A stretch of DNA of 64,000 nucleotides from NCBI GenBank assembly GCA_013152205.1, contig JAADGV010000019.1:1-64000 (forward strand), in the 5' to 3' direction. The position numbers and the translations under genes were made by a program. The stretch comes from Planctomycetota bacterium. Its GTDB lineage: Bacteria; Planctomycetota; Planctomycetia; Pirellulales; Lacipirellulaceae. A model generated the notes under the pieces. That model worked only from the letters and a program-made list of their open reading frames with translations. It did no database searches and was not told the DNA's origin. How positions within the stretch are numbered: position 1 is the first letter of the stretch; the number at the start of each line of letters is the position of its first letter. Of the stretch, positions 18,733-28,544 are shown piece by piece.

Positions 18733-19760
18733 TGAATGAAGCCTTAGGACGAGCGAGACGCGGCGCACTGATTCTAGGGTGCGTGTTTGTTTTCTCGATC
18801 ATGACCTTTCATCTGTGGTTTAAGAAAACGCTCTTAGAGTCGATCTACTGGACGGTCATCACCGTGGCGGGCGTCGGCTACTCGCAAAGCGTCGATCAAG
18901 AAGTTGACGAAGCGAGACAATTTCTTTCGATCATCGTCATTATTTTCGGCATGATGGCAATGATGTACACCGTCGGCATGTTGATTCAAGCCATTGTCGA
19001 AGGACAACTCGATCAAGCAATGGGAGTGAAGCGGATGACAAAGAAAATCGACAAACTGAAAGACCACGTTATCATCTGTGGCTTTGGGCGCATCGGCCAA
19101 AACTTAGGACACCGGTTGGTCCGCCATCAAGTGCCGTTTGTTGTGATCGAACCCTCCTCGGAGGTATTAGCGGAGGCAAAATCCCTGGGGTACTTGTACC
19201 TCGAAGGAGATGCAACCGACGAAGATACTCTCCTGTCAGCCGGCATAGAACGTGCAACAACCTTTGTCATCGCTCTTCAAAGTGATGCAACGAATGTGTT
19301 TTTAACGCTGACTGCTCGCAACATGAATCCAGCGATTCATATTTTGGCTCGTGGCGAACATCCGCGAACTGAGAAAAAGCTGCTGCAAGCTGGAGCTAAC
19401 GAAGTTGTTATGCCTGCCATCATCGGTGCCGAGCGAATGGCCGATATCATTGTTCGACCAGAAACGTCAGACCTGCTACGTTGCATTGGGCACGAATCTG
19501 GTCTGAACGCCGAGCTAGAAGAATTCAAATTTACCGACAAAAGTGCCTATCTGGGTAGAACCATCCGCGAGGCCGAAGAAGGTTTTCAAATGATGGTCAT
19601 CGCGGTTCGTAGTGCCGATGGCGAAACAGTCTTCAATCCAAAGGACGATCAAAAACTGTGTGTCGGGGACATCGTTATTGTGATGGGGCCCGAGGCCGAC
19701 ATCGAAGAGTTCTACAACGTATGCGTTGCTTCCGGCAAAAAACAACCCGTTCTTGCGTAA
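18732..19760 (+). CDS. K+-channel-like protein with RCK/TrkA domains
   Basis: A 342-residue ion channel subunit. Two helices (about 12-30 and 64-88) flank a pore loop. A cytoplasmic TrkA-N Rossmann domain (HVIICGFGRIGQ, 112-123) is followed by a TrkA-C domain near the end (about 255-335). The pore reads TVITVAGVGYSQ where the usual filter is T-x-TVGYGD, so selectivity may differ. The RCK domain would bind NAD(H), nucleotides or ions. It overlaps the argJ stop by one base. Confidence 0.85.
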   Translation: MNEALGRARRGALILGCVFVFSIMTFHLWFKKTLLESIYWTVITVAGVGYSQSVDQEVDEARQFLSIIVIIFGMMAMMYTVGMLIQAIVEGQLDQAMGVKRMTKKIDKLKDHVIICGFGRIGQNLGHRLVRHQVPFVVIEPSSEVLAEAKSLGYLYLEGDATDEDTLLSAGIERATTFVIALQSDATNVFLTLTARNMNPAIHILARGEHPRTEKKLLQAGANEVVMPAIIGAERMADIIVRPETSDLLRCIGHESGLNAELEEFKFTDKSAYLGRTIREAEEGFQMMVIAVRSADGETVFNPKDDQKLCVGDIVIVMGPEADIEEFYNVCVASGKKQPVLA

Positions 19761-19762
19761 GG

Positions 19763-21007
19763 CTATTTTGAGGCGGTTAGCACGAAGGTTGGGTTCAACG
19801 CGTCAAAACGTAGGCGATCAAGCTGGTCGGTCCCGCGCGCAATGTTAACCATCCGGACTTGCACCTGCGAGGCCCGTTGCCCGAGCGCTCGACGTACTTC
19901 ATCGAGCGCCTGGATGCTTACCACATTGGCAACCAAGCGACCCCCGGCATTCAATCGCTCGAAAGCTAACTCAGCGATGCGAACGACTTCGCGGCCACTA
20001 CCTTCGATAAACACCGCGTCAGGGTTGGGCAACTCAGCCCACGCTTCAGGAGCTTGCCCTAGAACGGGAATAACGTTGCTCACGCCGAAGCGTTCGGCGT
20101 TTTGGTGGATAAGCCCAACATCCTCGGCATCCTGTTCGATTGCATAAACTTGGCCACCAGGCGAAAGTTGAGCCGCTTCAACACTCACCGTGCCACAACC
20201 GGCCCCGACATCCCATACCACGCTACGAGTGTTGAGAGCCATTTGAGCCAACGCCAACGATCGCACTTCCGCCGGCGTAAGCAGGCCATGTTTTGGCGTG
20301 GATTGAAGAAACACTTCGTCCGGGTTACCAAAAAGGCTTCTTACAAGCGGATCGCGAGCGCGGTCGGGCGCTTCGCTATCGCGGACCAGAATCATTACAT
20401 TCAGCGACTCGAACGTACGGTCAGCAATCTCGGCAACCGTGCCACGCGTTACTCGCTCGTTTCGCGCGCCAAGATTTTCGCAAACGTAGATCGTAAAGTA
20501 GTCGATGCGTTGAGCTAGCAATGCTCGGGCAACATCTGCCGGGCCGCAATCCTCAGTGGTAAACAGGCCTACCTTTTCGGCGACACGAATTCGCTCGACC
20601 ACGGCATCGACCGTGTGATTTGCCAGGTTGGTTAAGTAAGCTTCGTCCCAGCTTTCTTTGACCCTGGCAAATGCCAGTTGCATGCTGCTAACGTGGGGGA
20701 CAATTTCACACCGTTCGTGCCCAATACGATCACAGAGAAAACGAGCCAAGCCATAGAACAAAGGGTCGCCCGAAACGAGAACAGCAATGTTCACATCGCC
20801 CGCAGCGTTGATTTGCTCGGCCACTTCGTCCAGATCGCTCCCAATGGCCAGCCGTTGACCGCTCGCTTCGGAAACGATCTTTAGAGTGCGCTCGCTCCCC
20901 GCAAGGATATCGGCATCAAGAATAAATTGGCGAGCGTATCCTGGCACCGCATCGAGACCATCGTCTCCGATGCCGATGATAGAAACTCTGGGTGGCGCTG
21001 TGGTCAC
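19763..21007 (-). CDS. cobL: Precorrin-6Y C5,15-methyltransferase (CbiE-CbiT fusion)
   Basis: A 414-residue bifunctional enzyme of corrin-ring synthesis. The N-terminal half is a CbiE-type tetrapyrrole methylase (VSIIGIGDDGLDAV, AVLVSGDPLFYGLA). The C-terminal half is a CbiT-type SAM enzyme (LLTPAEVRSLALAQM, WDVGAGCGTVSVEAA) that methylates C15 and decarboxylates. I chose GTG 21007 because GGAGG lies 7 bases upstream; the longer TTG start would run into the glgX terminator. No other cobalamin gene or visible cobalamin riboswitch is nearby. Confidence 0.9.
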   Translation of the reverse strand: MTTAPPRVSIIGIGDDGLDAVPGYARQFILDADILAGSERTLKIVSEASGQRLAIGSDLDEVAEQINAAGDVNIAVLVSGDPLFYGLARFLCDRIGHERCEIVPHVSSMQLAFARVKESWDEAYLTNLANHTVDAVVERIRVAEKVGLFTTEDCGPADVARALLAQRIDYFTIYVCENLGARNERVTRGTVAEIADRTFESLNVMILVRDSEAPDRARDPLVRSLFGNPDEVFLQSTPKHGLLTPAEVRSLALAQMALNTRSVVWDVGAGCGTVSVEAAQLSPGGQVYAIEQDAEDVGLIHQNAERFGVSNVIPVLGQAPEAWAELPNPDAVFIEGSGREVVRIAELAFERLNAGGRLVANVVSIQALDEVRRALGQRASQVQVRMVNIARGTDQLDRLRFDALNPTFVLTASK

Positions 21008-21023
21008 GGCGAAACCTCCATGC

Positions 21024-21065
21024 AAAAAAAGCTGTAGGAAACGGCGTTGTGCCGTTCCCTACAGC
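21024..21065 (-). terminator. Rho-independent terminator after glgX
   Basis: On the minus strand, a 15-bp stem (GCTGTAGGGAACGGC paired with GCCGTTTCCTACAGC, one mismatch) is followed by seven T residues. It lies 110 bases past the glgX stop and just before the cobL ribosome site. Confidence 0.85.
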
Positions 21066-21175
21066 GTACCGATTGGTGGGCAAAGTCTCTACATCTGGTG
21101 TGAAAAATGTTGCCAGAAATAAAATCACCTGGCTGGCGGAGACTTTTTCGGGGCTTTGTTCCCGGATAACTTACG

Positions 21176-23311
21176 CTAGGCCACGTAGCACATCAACGTA
21201 TGATGCACCAACTGGAGCTTGCCATCCGAGGGCAAGGGCGGGCCATCAACCGAGGGATAGACGTCGTTGGGCATCTTTGCCGCAGTATCCACAAATAGCC
21301 GCCAGTTGTACTTTCTGATCGACTCGGGGATCAGATACTCCTGCGTATCGGTTCCCGGATGTAGCAAGATCATCACGGGCCGGGCCGCAGGGTCGTCGAT
21401 CCCCGTGGTGCCATAAACGCAGAGCAAGCTCTGGTCGGGGGCGGCCCAATCCATCAGCATCCCATCGGGGCTATACCAACTGACATCAGGCAACTCGCCA
21501 TTTCCCAATTGCTGGCCTGTGAGGAACGTGGAACGTCGGACGCTCGGCTGCACTTTGCGGAAAGCGATCAGCGATTGCGAAAACCGAAACATCTCGGTAT
21601 TCCGATCAACAAGATTCCAATCGAACCAGCTCAGGGCATTGTCTTGGCAATAAGCGTTGTTGTTTCCTCGTTGGGTACGAAGCACTTCGTCGCCCGAGAC
21701 GATCATCGGCGTGCCTTGGCTAAGCAGCAGAGAGGCGATCATGTTTTTCGTTTGTCGACGTCGGAGTTCAACAATCGGCTTGCGGCGTGTCGGCCCTTCA
21801 ACGCCATTGTTGGCGCTATAATTGTTGTTGTCGCCGTCACGATTGCCTTCGCCATTGGCTTGGTTGTGCTTCTGCTCATAGCTAACCAAGTCGTAGAGCG
21901 TGTAGCCATCGTGCGACGTAATGAAGTTAATACTGTTATAAGGATGCCGACCACTCGATTGATAAAGGTCGCTGGAACCTGACAGCCGCGTTACCATGGC
22001 GCCGGTGCGACCCGGTTCGCCTCGCCAATAGCGACGGATGTCGTCTCGATAGTGGCCGTTCCACTCGGCCCAACGAGTGTCTTCAGAAAAAGACCCTACC
22101 TGGAATGCTCCTGCTGCATCCCAAGCTTCGGCAATGATTTTGGTATCCGCCAACATCGGGTCTTCGGCAATCACTTCGACCAACGGTGGGTTGGGCATTA
22201 GTTCGCCGTTGCGGTCTCGGCTGAGAATCGAGGCCAGATCAAACCGGAAACCATCGATGTGGTAATTGTAAACCCAATGTCGTAGGCAATGGAAAATCAT
22301 TTCACGGCAGATGGGATGATTGCCGTTCACCGTATTGCCACAGCCCGAATAATTTTTATACGTCCCATCGTCGTTGAGCATGTAATAGACCTTGTTTTCT
22401 AGGCCTTTGAAGCTCAACGTAGGACCGGCGGCGTTGCCTTCGGCAGTGTGGTTGAAGACAACGTCTAAAATCACTTCGATGCCTGCGGCATGCAACGCAC
22501 GTACCATCTGCTTGAATTGATTGACTTGTTCCCCCGGCTTGCTGCCGTGCATGTAGCCACGATGCGGAGCAAAAAATGCCAGCGAGTCGTAACCCCAATA
22601 GTTCGTCCGCTCAGGCTTCGCGCCAAACGGATCGAGAATCGGAAACTCATGGATCGGCATCAACTCAACAGCCGTAACGCCCAGCGATTTTAGGTACGGG
22701 ATTTTCTCGATCACGCCTAGGTACGTGCCAGGGTGCTCGGCGTCGCTAGTCGAACTGCGCGTAAATCCGCGGACGTGCATCTCGTAAATTACAGTTTCAG
22801 ACAAGGGACGGCGAAGATGACGATCGCCCTGCCAATCGAAGTTATCCTCGACCGCCACACATTTGGGCGGACGAATGATCCCATCGTTGGAAGGCTGGAA
22901 CCGACCTGCCAACGCGCGAGCATAGGGGTCGATGAGACGCGCATGGTGGCTAAAACGATGGCCTTCCTGCGGAGAGCAAGGCCCATCCGCCTGGAAGTGA
23001 TACAACTGGCCCGTTTTCAAGCCCGGAACTATCACACTCCAAATGTCGCCCCAGCGGTCTGTCGAGGGATCGAATTCAACAATCCGATAAGGCTCGCGGT
23101 CGCTCACACGTCGGTACAACAGCACCCGCATGGCGGTCGCCGATCGGCTGTAGACCGAAAACTGCACCCCTGCGTCCTGGACGATCGCGCCATAGGGCAG
23201 CGGATATCGGAATTGCATCAGACGTTGCGGTTTCGGCATGGCGAGTTGAACTTGGCCTGGAAGAGCTTGGCTAGTAAGCGTGGGGGCGGCGGTAAATTCG
23301 GTCAGCATCAA
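21176..23311 (-). CDS. glgX: Glycogen debranching enzyme (isoamylase type)
   Basis: A 711-residue GH13 enzyme that cuts alpha-1,6 branches in glycogen. A CBM48 domain (about 35-140) precedes the catalytic barrel. The nucleophile Asp is in GFRFDLASIL, the acid/base Glu in KIIAEAWDAAG, and the third carboxylate in FITSHDGYTLYDL. The NYWGYDSLAFFAPHRGYM segment is typical of GlgX/TreX. Length fits the family (about 650-720). It stands alone, with no glgA, glgB or glgP in the window, and ends in a good terminator. Confidence 0.95.
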   Translation of the reverse strand: MMLTEFTAAPTLTSQALPGQVQLAMPKPQRLMQFRYPLPYGAIVQDAGVQFSVYSRSATAMRVLLYRRVSDREPYRIVEFDPSTDRWGDIWSVIVPGLKTGQLYHFQADGPCSPQEGHRFSHHARLIDPYARALAGRFQPSNDGIIRPPKCVAVEDNFDWQGDRHLRRPLSETVIYEMHVRGFTRSSTSDAEHPGTYLGVIEKIPYLKSLGVTAVELMPIHEFPILDPFGAKPERTNYWGYDSLAFFAPHRGYMHGSKPGEQVNQFKQMVRALHAAGIEVILDVVFNHTAEGNAAGPTLSFKGLENKVYYMLNDDGTYKNYSGCGNTVNGNHPICREMIFHCLRHWVYNYHIDGFRFDLASILSRDRNGELMPNPPLVEVIAEDPMLADTKIIAEAWDAAGAFQVGSFSEDTRWAEWNGHYRDDIRRYWRGEPGRTGAMVTRLSGSSDLYQSSGRHPYNSINFITSHDGYTLYDLVSYEQKHNQANGEGNRDGDNNNYSANNGVEGPTRRKPIVELRRRQTKNMIASLLLSQGTPMIVSGDEVLRTQRGNNNAYCQDNALSWFDWNLVDRNTEMFRFSQSLIAFRKVQPSVRRSTFLTGQQLGNGELPDVSWYSPDGMLMDWAAPDQSLLCVYGTTGIDDPAARPVMILLHPGTDTQEYLIPESIRKYNWRLFVDTAAKMPNDVYPSVDGPPLPSDGKLQLVHHTLMCYVA

Positions 23312-23723
23312 TGTCGACTCGTGGGTGAAGGTCTAGGGGCTCGTTACCGTGGTGGGCGCGTACACTGCTCGCCCGAGGATGGGTCGCTAATGCGACGATG
23401 TTCTAGACCTTCGTCATTCGTCTCCGGATTGCTTGAAATGTATGGTAGCACACGGTAGAGGTTCGTTGGCTGCTATGTCTGCTCCTACCGCTCTGTCCGC
23501 TGCGACTTGGCTTGAGTAGACCAGCCCCGCCGTCCAGGAAACGGCAACCACCTTCGCTACGTGCGACAAGCGTTACGCTCCAACCGATTCAAACGGGAAA
23601 GTTTCAAGCTCTCGCGTTGAATAATCGGGCTGGTCGGTAGGATTGCTCTCTCGGTCGTTGACACTTCGGGCAGGCCTATCATAAAATCGTAGCTCTTGGC
23701 CCGGCCAATATGCGGTAAATCTA
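23312..23723. other. glgX-purM divergent intergenic region
   Basis: These 412 bases must contain both promoters. I see no gene, repeat or clear regulatory motif. Confidence 0.5.
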
Positions 23724-24785
23724 ATGCAAAAAATAACTTATCGCGATTCTGGAGTCGACTTAGAAACCTATCAGGAGTCGATGGCGCGGCTGCCAAACTT
23801 GCTGCGGCGGACCCATTGCCCCCGTGTTTTGCCCTGGAATAACGGGTTTGCAGGGTTATTCAGGTTAGACTTTGCCGGTGGACTTTTTTCTAGGAATTAT
23901 GAGGAGCCGGTGCTCGTCTCGGGCACCGATGGGGTCGGCACCAAGCTCAAAGTCGCCCAAATGACGGGATGCCACGATACGGTCGGCATCGATCTGGTTG
24001 CGATGTGCGTCAACGATGCCATTTGTTGCGGGGCCGAACCGCTGTTTTTCCTCGACTATGTGGCCATGGGTGAGGACGACCCCAATTTGCTTGAGCAGAT
24101 TGTCGAGGGCATCAGCACCGGTTGCCTGGAGAGCGATGCCGCCCTAATTGGCGGCGAGACGGCCATCATGCCCGACATCTACCAGAAGGGCGACTACGAC
24201 CTCGCAGGCTTCTGCGTAGGCATTGTCGAACGATCTCGCCTTCTTGATGGCAGCAGCATCACCCCCGGCGACGTGGTTCTGGGAATCGCATCCAACGGCG
24301 TGCATTCCAATGGCTACAGCTTAGTGCGAAAAATCGTCTTCGAGCACGCAGGCCTTTCGATCGACGACCATGTCGAGTCGTGCGGCGAGACGGTTGGCCA
24401 GATGCTGCTTCGCCCGACTCAACTTTACGCTCGCGCCGTACGAAACGTGCTAAATCATTACAAAAAAAAGTCGGTAGTTCACGGCATCGCTCATATCACG
24501 GGAGGCGGGTTGCACGAAAATCTATCTCGCGTTTTACCGGCAACCGCCGATGCGAAGATCAAACGCGACAGTTGGACCATCCACCCCGTCTTCCCTTGGA
24601 TGCAAGAATTGGGCGGAGTTGAAGACACCGAAATGTTTCGTGTCTTTAACATGGGCGTAGGCCTAGTGATGGTCGTCAGCGACTACTACGCCGAGAGCAT
24701 CCAGCAACAACTCTCGGGCCTGGGGCTTGAAAGTTGGCCGATAGGCAACATCGTCGACGGATGCGGCGAATGCCATTGGGCTTAG
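23724..24785 (+). CDS. purM: Phosphoribosylformylglycinamidine cyclo-ligase (AIR synthetase)
   Basis: A 353-residue enzyme of purine synthesis that closes the imidazole ring using ATP. It has the N-terminal [10 protein letters not shown], the signature [47 protein letters not shown], and the C-terminal [11 protein letters not shown] and [11 protein letters not shown]. Length and motifs are normal. No other pur gene is nearby. It converges with the DsbD-type gene across a 31-bp inverted repeat. Confidence 0.97.
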   Translation: MQKITYRDSGVDLETYQESMARLPNLLRRTHCPRVLPWNNGFAGLFRLDFAGGLFSRNYEEPVLVSGTDGVGTKLKVAQMTGCHDTVGIDLVAMCVNDAICCGAEPLFFLDYVAMGEDDPNLLEQIVEGISTGCLESDAALIGGETAIMPDIYQKGDYDLAGFCVGIVERSRLLDGSSITPGDVVLGIASNGVHSNGYSLVRKIVFEHAGLSIDDHVESCGETVGQMLLRPTQLYARAVRNVLNHYKKKSVVHGIAHITGGGLHENLSRVLPATADAKIKRDSWTIHPVFPWMQELGGVEDTEMFRVFNMGVGLVMVVSDYYAESIQQQLSGLGLESWPIGNIVDGCGECHWA

Positions 24786-24818
24786 GGGTTTTGTCAGACC
24801 TGTATTGAAGGGTTCGGT

Positions 24819-24900
24819 TGGGTGCCACTGTCTGGCTTGTCCAGCAGTGGAACCCTGATACCCGCTTCACACTGCTGGACAAGCCAGACAGTGGCACCCA
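24819..24900. repeat. Perfect 31-bp inverted repeat, 20-nt spacer
   Basis: The left arm starts TGGGTGCCACTGTCTGGCTT and ends TCCAGCAGTG (24819-24849); the right arm (24870-24900) is its exact reverse complement. It lies between the convergent purM and dsbD genes and may terminate both, or be a mobile repeat. Confidence 0.9.
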
Positions 24901-24986
24901 GCAATTGAAGGCTGACGCGGCACTAGGGTAAATTCTGAGATGCCGCGTCTGTTTGACAGGCTTTGGCGCTGCCACGAATTCTTTTT

Positions 24987-26918
24987 CTAACGATAGGTAT
25001 TCACCTGCTGAGCTTGCCCGCCGAATACGGGTGCTTTCGGCGTTGTGGCCATCGAACTTTTTTCAGATTCGCTTAGCGAAGGCCCTGCTGTCGAAAGTGC
25101 CTTTAGAACCTTCGACTTGCTGAGTAGATCGGGAAGCACGATCACCTCGCGCGACGGATCGGCGGGGTAAATGGCCAAGAGCGGGATGCTTTGGCTATTG
25201 AGTTCGCGCAGAGCATTCTTGATCGTCTCACTACGATCCGTCCAGTCGGCCAGCAACGTGACCACGTTGTTCTTTTCGACTAAATCCCTTACCTCAGTTC
25301 GGTTGATGGCAAACTTTAGGTTCGTTTTACAGGTAGGGCACCAGTTCGCAGAAAAATCGACCAATACGGTCTTACCCTCGGCACGGGCGGCAGCCAATGC
25401 TTGCGGCGAGTAAGGTTGCCAGGGTAGCAACGCATCGCTAGGCGTTAAAATTTTGAACGCAAATACTCCGACAATCGCAGCCGAACCAATCGCGCCGAGC
25501 CATGCGTTTCGACGTGTTTTCTCCGAAGCGGTAATCGAAGTTTGCCCAATCAACCAGCAGCCAAACCAGATGCCAAACAACAACGCTAACGTGGCGAGAA
25601 AATAGTCCTGATTGATTGTGGAAAACAGATAGACCACCGTGCCCAGCAAAACAAACCCAAGCAAGTGCTTCATCGTATTCATCCAAGCACCCGGCTTCGG
25701 AATCCAGCTTACGAGCGACGGAGCAACGCCAATCAGCAAGTAGGGCAACGACATCCCCAGCCCGACCGAGCCAAAAATCGCATAGATCACCCACGGCGGC
25801 TGGCTGATGGTATAGCCGAAAACCGGCCCTAAGAAGGGCCCGCTGCATGGGGTTGCCAACAGCGTGGTCACAATACCCATGCAGAACGCGCCGAACGGAC
25901 CTTCGCGGGCAGCCAGTTCAGTCGCACTGCCCGAGGCCGCAAAGCCGGGGATGGGCAATTCCCAAGTTCCCAGAAAGCTGAGCGCCATGGCGAATACCAG
26001 GGCCGTCATAGCGACCTTAAACCAAGTAAGCGTGTAAAGCTCTCCCCAGCCGAAGCTCTCATTGCCCAGTCCGAGTTGGGCAAGCGCCGCCAAGGTGGCT
26101 AAGACCATGAAGACCGAAAATAAGCCTGCTACATACGACAAATTCAAAAGAAAAACATGAGCCCGGGATTGCCCCCCCTGCTCAGCGAAAGAGAGAACTT
26201 TTAGCCCGATGACGGGTAAAACGCAAGGCATCAGATTCAAAATCAATCCGCCCAGAATTCCGTAACCCAGGATCGTAAACAAAGGCAGGTTCGGGGTTTC
26301 TGCAAGTATCGGCTCGGGGGTCGGCTCTGTGGCGGTAGCAACGGGGACGGGCACGCCTGTTCCCAATTTGGCTGTGAATGGTGTTTCAAATGGAATGCAC
26401 GTTTGCGGATTGCAGGCCTGACCTTCCACTTTTCCTTCGAGCGTCAATGTATTGGGATCGGTTCCTGGTGCCAGTTCGATGGGGGCATACCAAGTGACGT
26501 TCTTAAAATGTTCGCGAAGTTCTAAGCCGACGAATGCTTCTTGGTCGATCCGCACATGAGGCGGCTCTGTCGAACGCCATTCGCCAGTTACGCTGGCTGC
26601 TGAATCGGGGGCGAGCGTGGGTTTCGAGGGCAACGGACCACCACCATGATTCGGCAGCGAACCTTGATCCACGGCGCTTATGTGAAAATTGTCAGCGATC
26701 GTTGCTGTGACAAACAGATACGCACTGCGCTCTTCGGTGGCAGCCGTGAATTCGGCCTTAACGGTTACCTCTGCCCCGCGGTTGCCGCGGCCACCCGATC
26801 GAAAATTCCCCAGCCCCTTAAACTCGAGCTGAGCAGTTGCTACCGAGCTTGAGCCAAGAAGTGCCAAACACAACGCGAACACAAAACGGCCGTATGGAGC
26901 CAAAGGAACTCTGCACAT
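24987..26918 (-). CDS. dsbD: Thiol:disulfide interchange protein, DsbD type
   Basis: A 643-residue membrane reductase that carries electrons from cytoplasmic thioredoxin across the membrane to exported proteins. After a signal peptide there is a DsbD-alpha-like domain with paired cysteines (EGQACNPQTCIPF). The transmembrane domain follows with its conserved Cys (LNLMPCVLPVIGLKVLSF) and a second Cys (LLATPCSGPFLGP) in about eight to nine helices. A C-terminal thioredoxin-like domain has WCPTC. I chose ATG 26918 because GAGAGGAAAAG precedes it; a longer frame begins at 26987. Confidence 0.9.
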   Translation of the reverse strand: MCRVPLAPYGRFVFALCLALLGSSSVATAQLEFKGLGNFRSGGRGNRGAEVTVKAEFTAATEERSAYLFVTATIADNFHISAVDQGSLPNHGGGPLPSKPTLAPDSAASVTGEWRSTEPPHVRIDQEAFVGLELREHFKNVTWYAPIELAPGTDPNTLTLEGKVEGQACNPQTCIPFETPFTAKLGTGVPVPVATATEPTPEPILAETPNLPLFTILGYGILGGLILNLMPCVLPVIGLKVLSFAEQGGQSRAHVFLLNLSYVAGLFSVFMVLATLAALAQLGLGNESFGWGELYTLTWFKVAMTALVFAMALSFLGTWELPIPGFAASGSATELAAREGPFGAFCMGIVTTLLATPCSGPFLGPVFGYTISQPPWVIYAIFGSVGLGMSLPYLLIGVAPSLVSWIPKPGAWMNTMKHLLGFVLLGTVVYLFSTINQDYFLATLALLFGIWFGCWLIGQTSITASEKTRRNAWLGAIGSAAIVGVFAFKILTPSDALLPWQPYSPQALAAARAEGKTVLVDFSANWCPTCKTNLKFAINRTEVRDLVEKNNVVTLLADWTDRSETIKNALRELNSQSIPLLAIYPADPSREVIVLPDLLSKSKVLKALSTAGPSLSESEKSSMATTPKAPVFGGQAQQVNTYR

Positions 26919-27034
26919 CCCTATCTTTTCCTCTCGAAAGAAAACGGCTCCCGGGGCGTCCTGCCAGGGGGAGGGTAGCTCGGCCATTCTAACAGCCGTT
27001 GAAAATACGGGTCAACGTCGACTGCTTGCTTAGG

Positions 27035-27148
27035 CAGGACGATTGCAAAGTCACAGATTCTGTAGTAGCCACAGGCGGAAGCCGCGGTTTTTTCAGATTC
27101 GACCGCGGCTTCCGCCTGCCGGCTAGCATGACTTTTCCAATCGTCCTG
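27035..27148. repeat. TIR-bounded hairpin element, copy 3
   Basis: Nearly identical to the element at 3341-3455. Left end CAGGACGATTGCAAAGTCA, right end TGACTTTTCCAATCGTCCTG, with the core GGCGGAAGCCGCGG and its complement. It lies upstream of the DsbD gene. Confidence 0.85.
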
Positions 27149-27363
27149 GGAGGTCGAGCATCTGCACTGCTATTATTTTCGGCGGCTGCGGTCGTACAGA
27201 CTGTGTGTTCGGGCACAAAAAGACAGAAATTACCGGTGTTTTGTAGCTGGGTATCGCCAATTCGTTGTTGGACACTTGCGGGGCTGCTAGCAGTTATTCA
27301 ACATGCTAGCGATACTACTTTCGGCCAGGATGGACCGGCTATGGCATCCTGCCTTCCCGAAAG

Positions 27364-28380
27364 TTACTCCAACGCCCCCAATCGGGTGGCCAGCCAGCTC
27401 AACTGTTCTTTCAGCATGTTTGTCTGGGCGAACGACCGGTGGTCGACAAACAGCCAGCGTGCCCAGTTGGCGGCTGAGCAAAGCGTACCCCCTTGGTCGA
27501 ATCCTACGATCGCCCGTCGCTGATTTTCGCTCAGCGTTTGAATTCGAGAATACGCCTCGATGCCGACTCGCCAAGAGTCGGCATCGTCGTTGACCATGCT
27601 GCCCAGCAAACGGGCAATATCGCCCGCCACCGAATCAACCGCGACCGCACCAAAGTCGATCAGCCCCGTCACCCGGTCCGCGGTATACAAAATGTGATCG
27701 TGCCGTACGTCTCGCAAACACCATTGAAGCGGCAACGGTTGGTTGACGATCTGCTGAAGCCGATCAATCACCCGATCAAGCGGTCGGGAAATGCCTTCGA
27801 GCAATTCAAAAGTAAGCTCTTGCAATCGACTCGAGCTGGCCGACCGGACGGCTTTCCAAAGTTTGTCTAACTCACTCCGCTGCAAGTCTTGCAGCAACGC
27901 GAGCCGTTGTTGCAAGCCCGGTGACGGTGCTTCTCGCCGTTCGTTGCCAGCGTAGGTGTATCGTTCAGCCGCCCGATGAAATTCGGCCAAACAGCTGACT
28001 GCCGCTTCAAGTTTTGTGCGACTGGGCTGCCCAAGAAAGCTAGCCTCGCCAGGCATCCACGGAGCCAATTCCCATAGGTGTTCTTCATTCAAAAAAAACG
28101 TCTGACCAGCTAGTGTAGGCAATGGAACCGGAGCTAGTGCGAACCCAGATTTTTCGACATGCTGCAAGAGGCCGTGGATTGCCGAGAGACCATCGATCGT
28201 CGGATGACCCTGCGGCCAGCACCGCAGGCAGAGGTTTTTGTTTTGTATCGAGACCTTCCAGATCACCGCCCCGCTAAATCCTCCCTGCATGCCCAACGAT
28301 TCCATCTGCGCACAAGAGACGTCCTCAAGCCAAGGGCTCAAAAACGTCCGCTGATTGAGGGAATAGAGGCTGTCAGGCAT
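27364..28380 (-). CDS. Phosphotransferase of the APH/choline-kinase fold
   Basis: A 338-residue protein with the aminoglycoside phosphotransferase fold: a GGFSGAVIWKV nucleotide loop, ELAPWMPGE hinge, CLAEFHRAA helix, a catalytic-loop candidate CLRDVRHDHIL, and the metal-binding LIDFGAVAVDS. The canonical loop is HGDxxxxN; here His-Gly is replaced by Leu-Arg and the Asn by His, while the Asp is kept. Substrate is unknown, and antibiotic resistance should not be assumed. It stands alone on the minus strand, divergent from the P-II gene. Confidence 0.75.
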   Translation of the reverse strand: MPDSLYSLNQRTFLSPWLEDVSCAQMESLGMQGGFSGAVIWKVSIQNKNLCLRCWPQGHPTIDGLSAIHGLLQHVEKSGFALAPVPLPTLAGQTFFLNEEHLWELAPWMPGEASFLGQPSRTKLEAAVSCLAEFHRAAERYTYAGNERREAPSPGLQQRLALLQDLQRSELDKLWKAVRSASSSRLQELTFELLEGISRPLDRVIDRLQQIVNQPLPLQWCLRDVRHDHILYTADRVTGLIDFGAVAVDSVAGDIARLLGSMVNDDADSWRVGIEAYSRIQTLSENQRRAIVGFDQGGTLCSAANWARWLFVDHRSFAQTNMLKEQLSWLATRLGALE

Positions 28381-28544
28381 ACCGAGGATTTTTTCGTGCG
28401 AGTGGAGGCTGTTACCGTAGAGACGCGAGTATAGCGATTTTCCTGCTCGTCAAGTATCGCAACCTTCTCCACTTGCTGATTCAAGTGGCAATGTTATGCT
28501 GAACGGGTTCTCTTATTGCTTGAAATCAGATATTTTCCTCTCCT

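Noticed and set aside
19763-21175. Cobalamin riboswitch near cobL
   Set aside because: No B12-box-like sequence was found; the hairpin there is a terminator of glgX.
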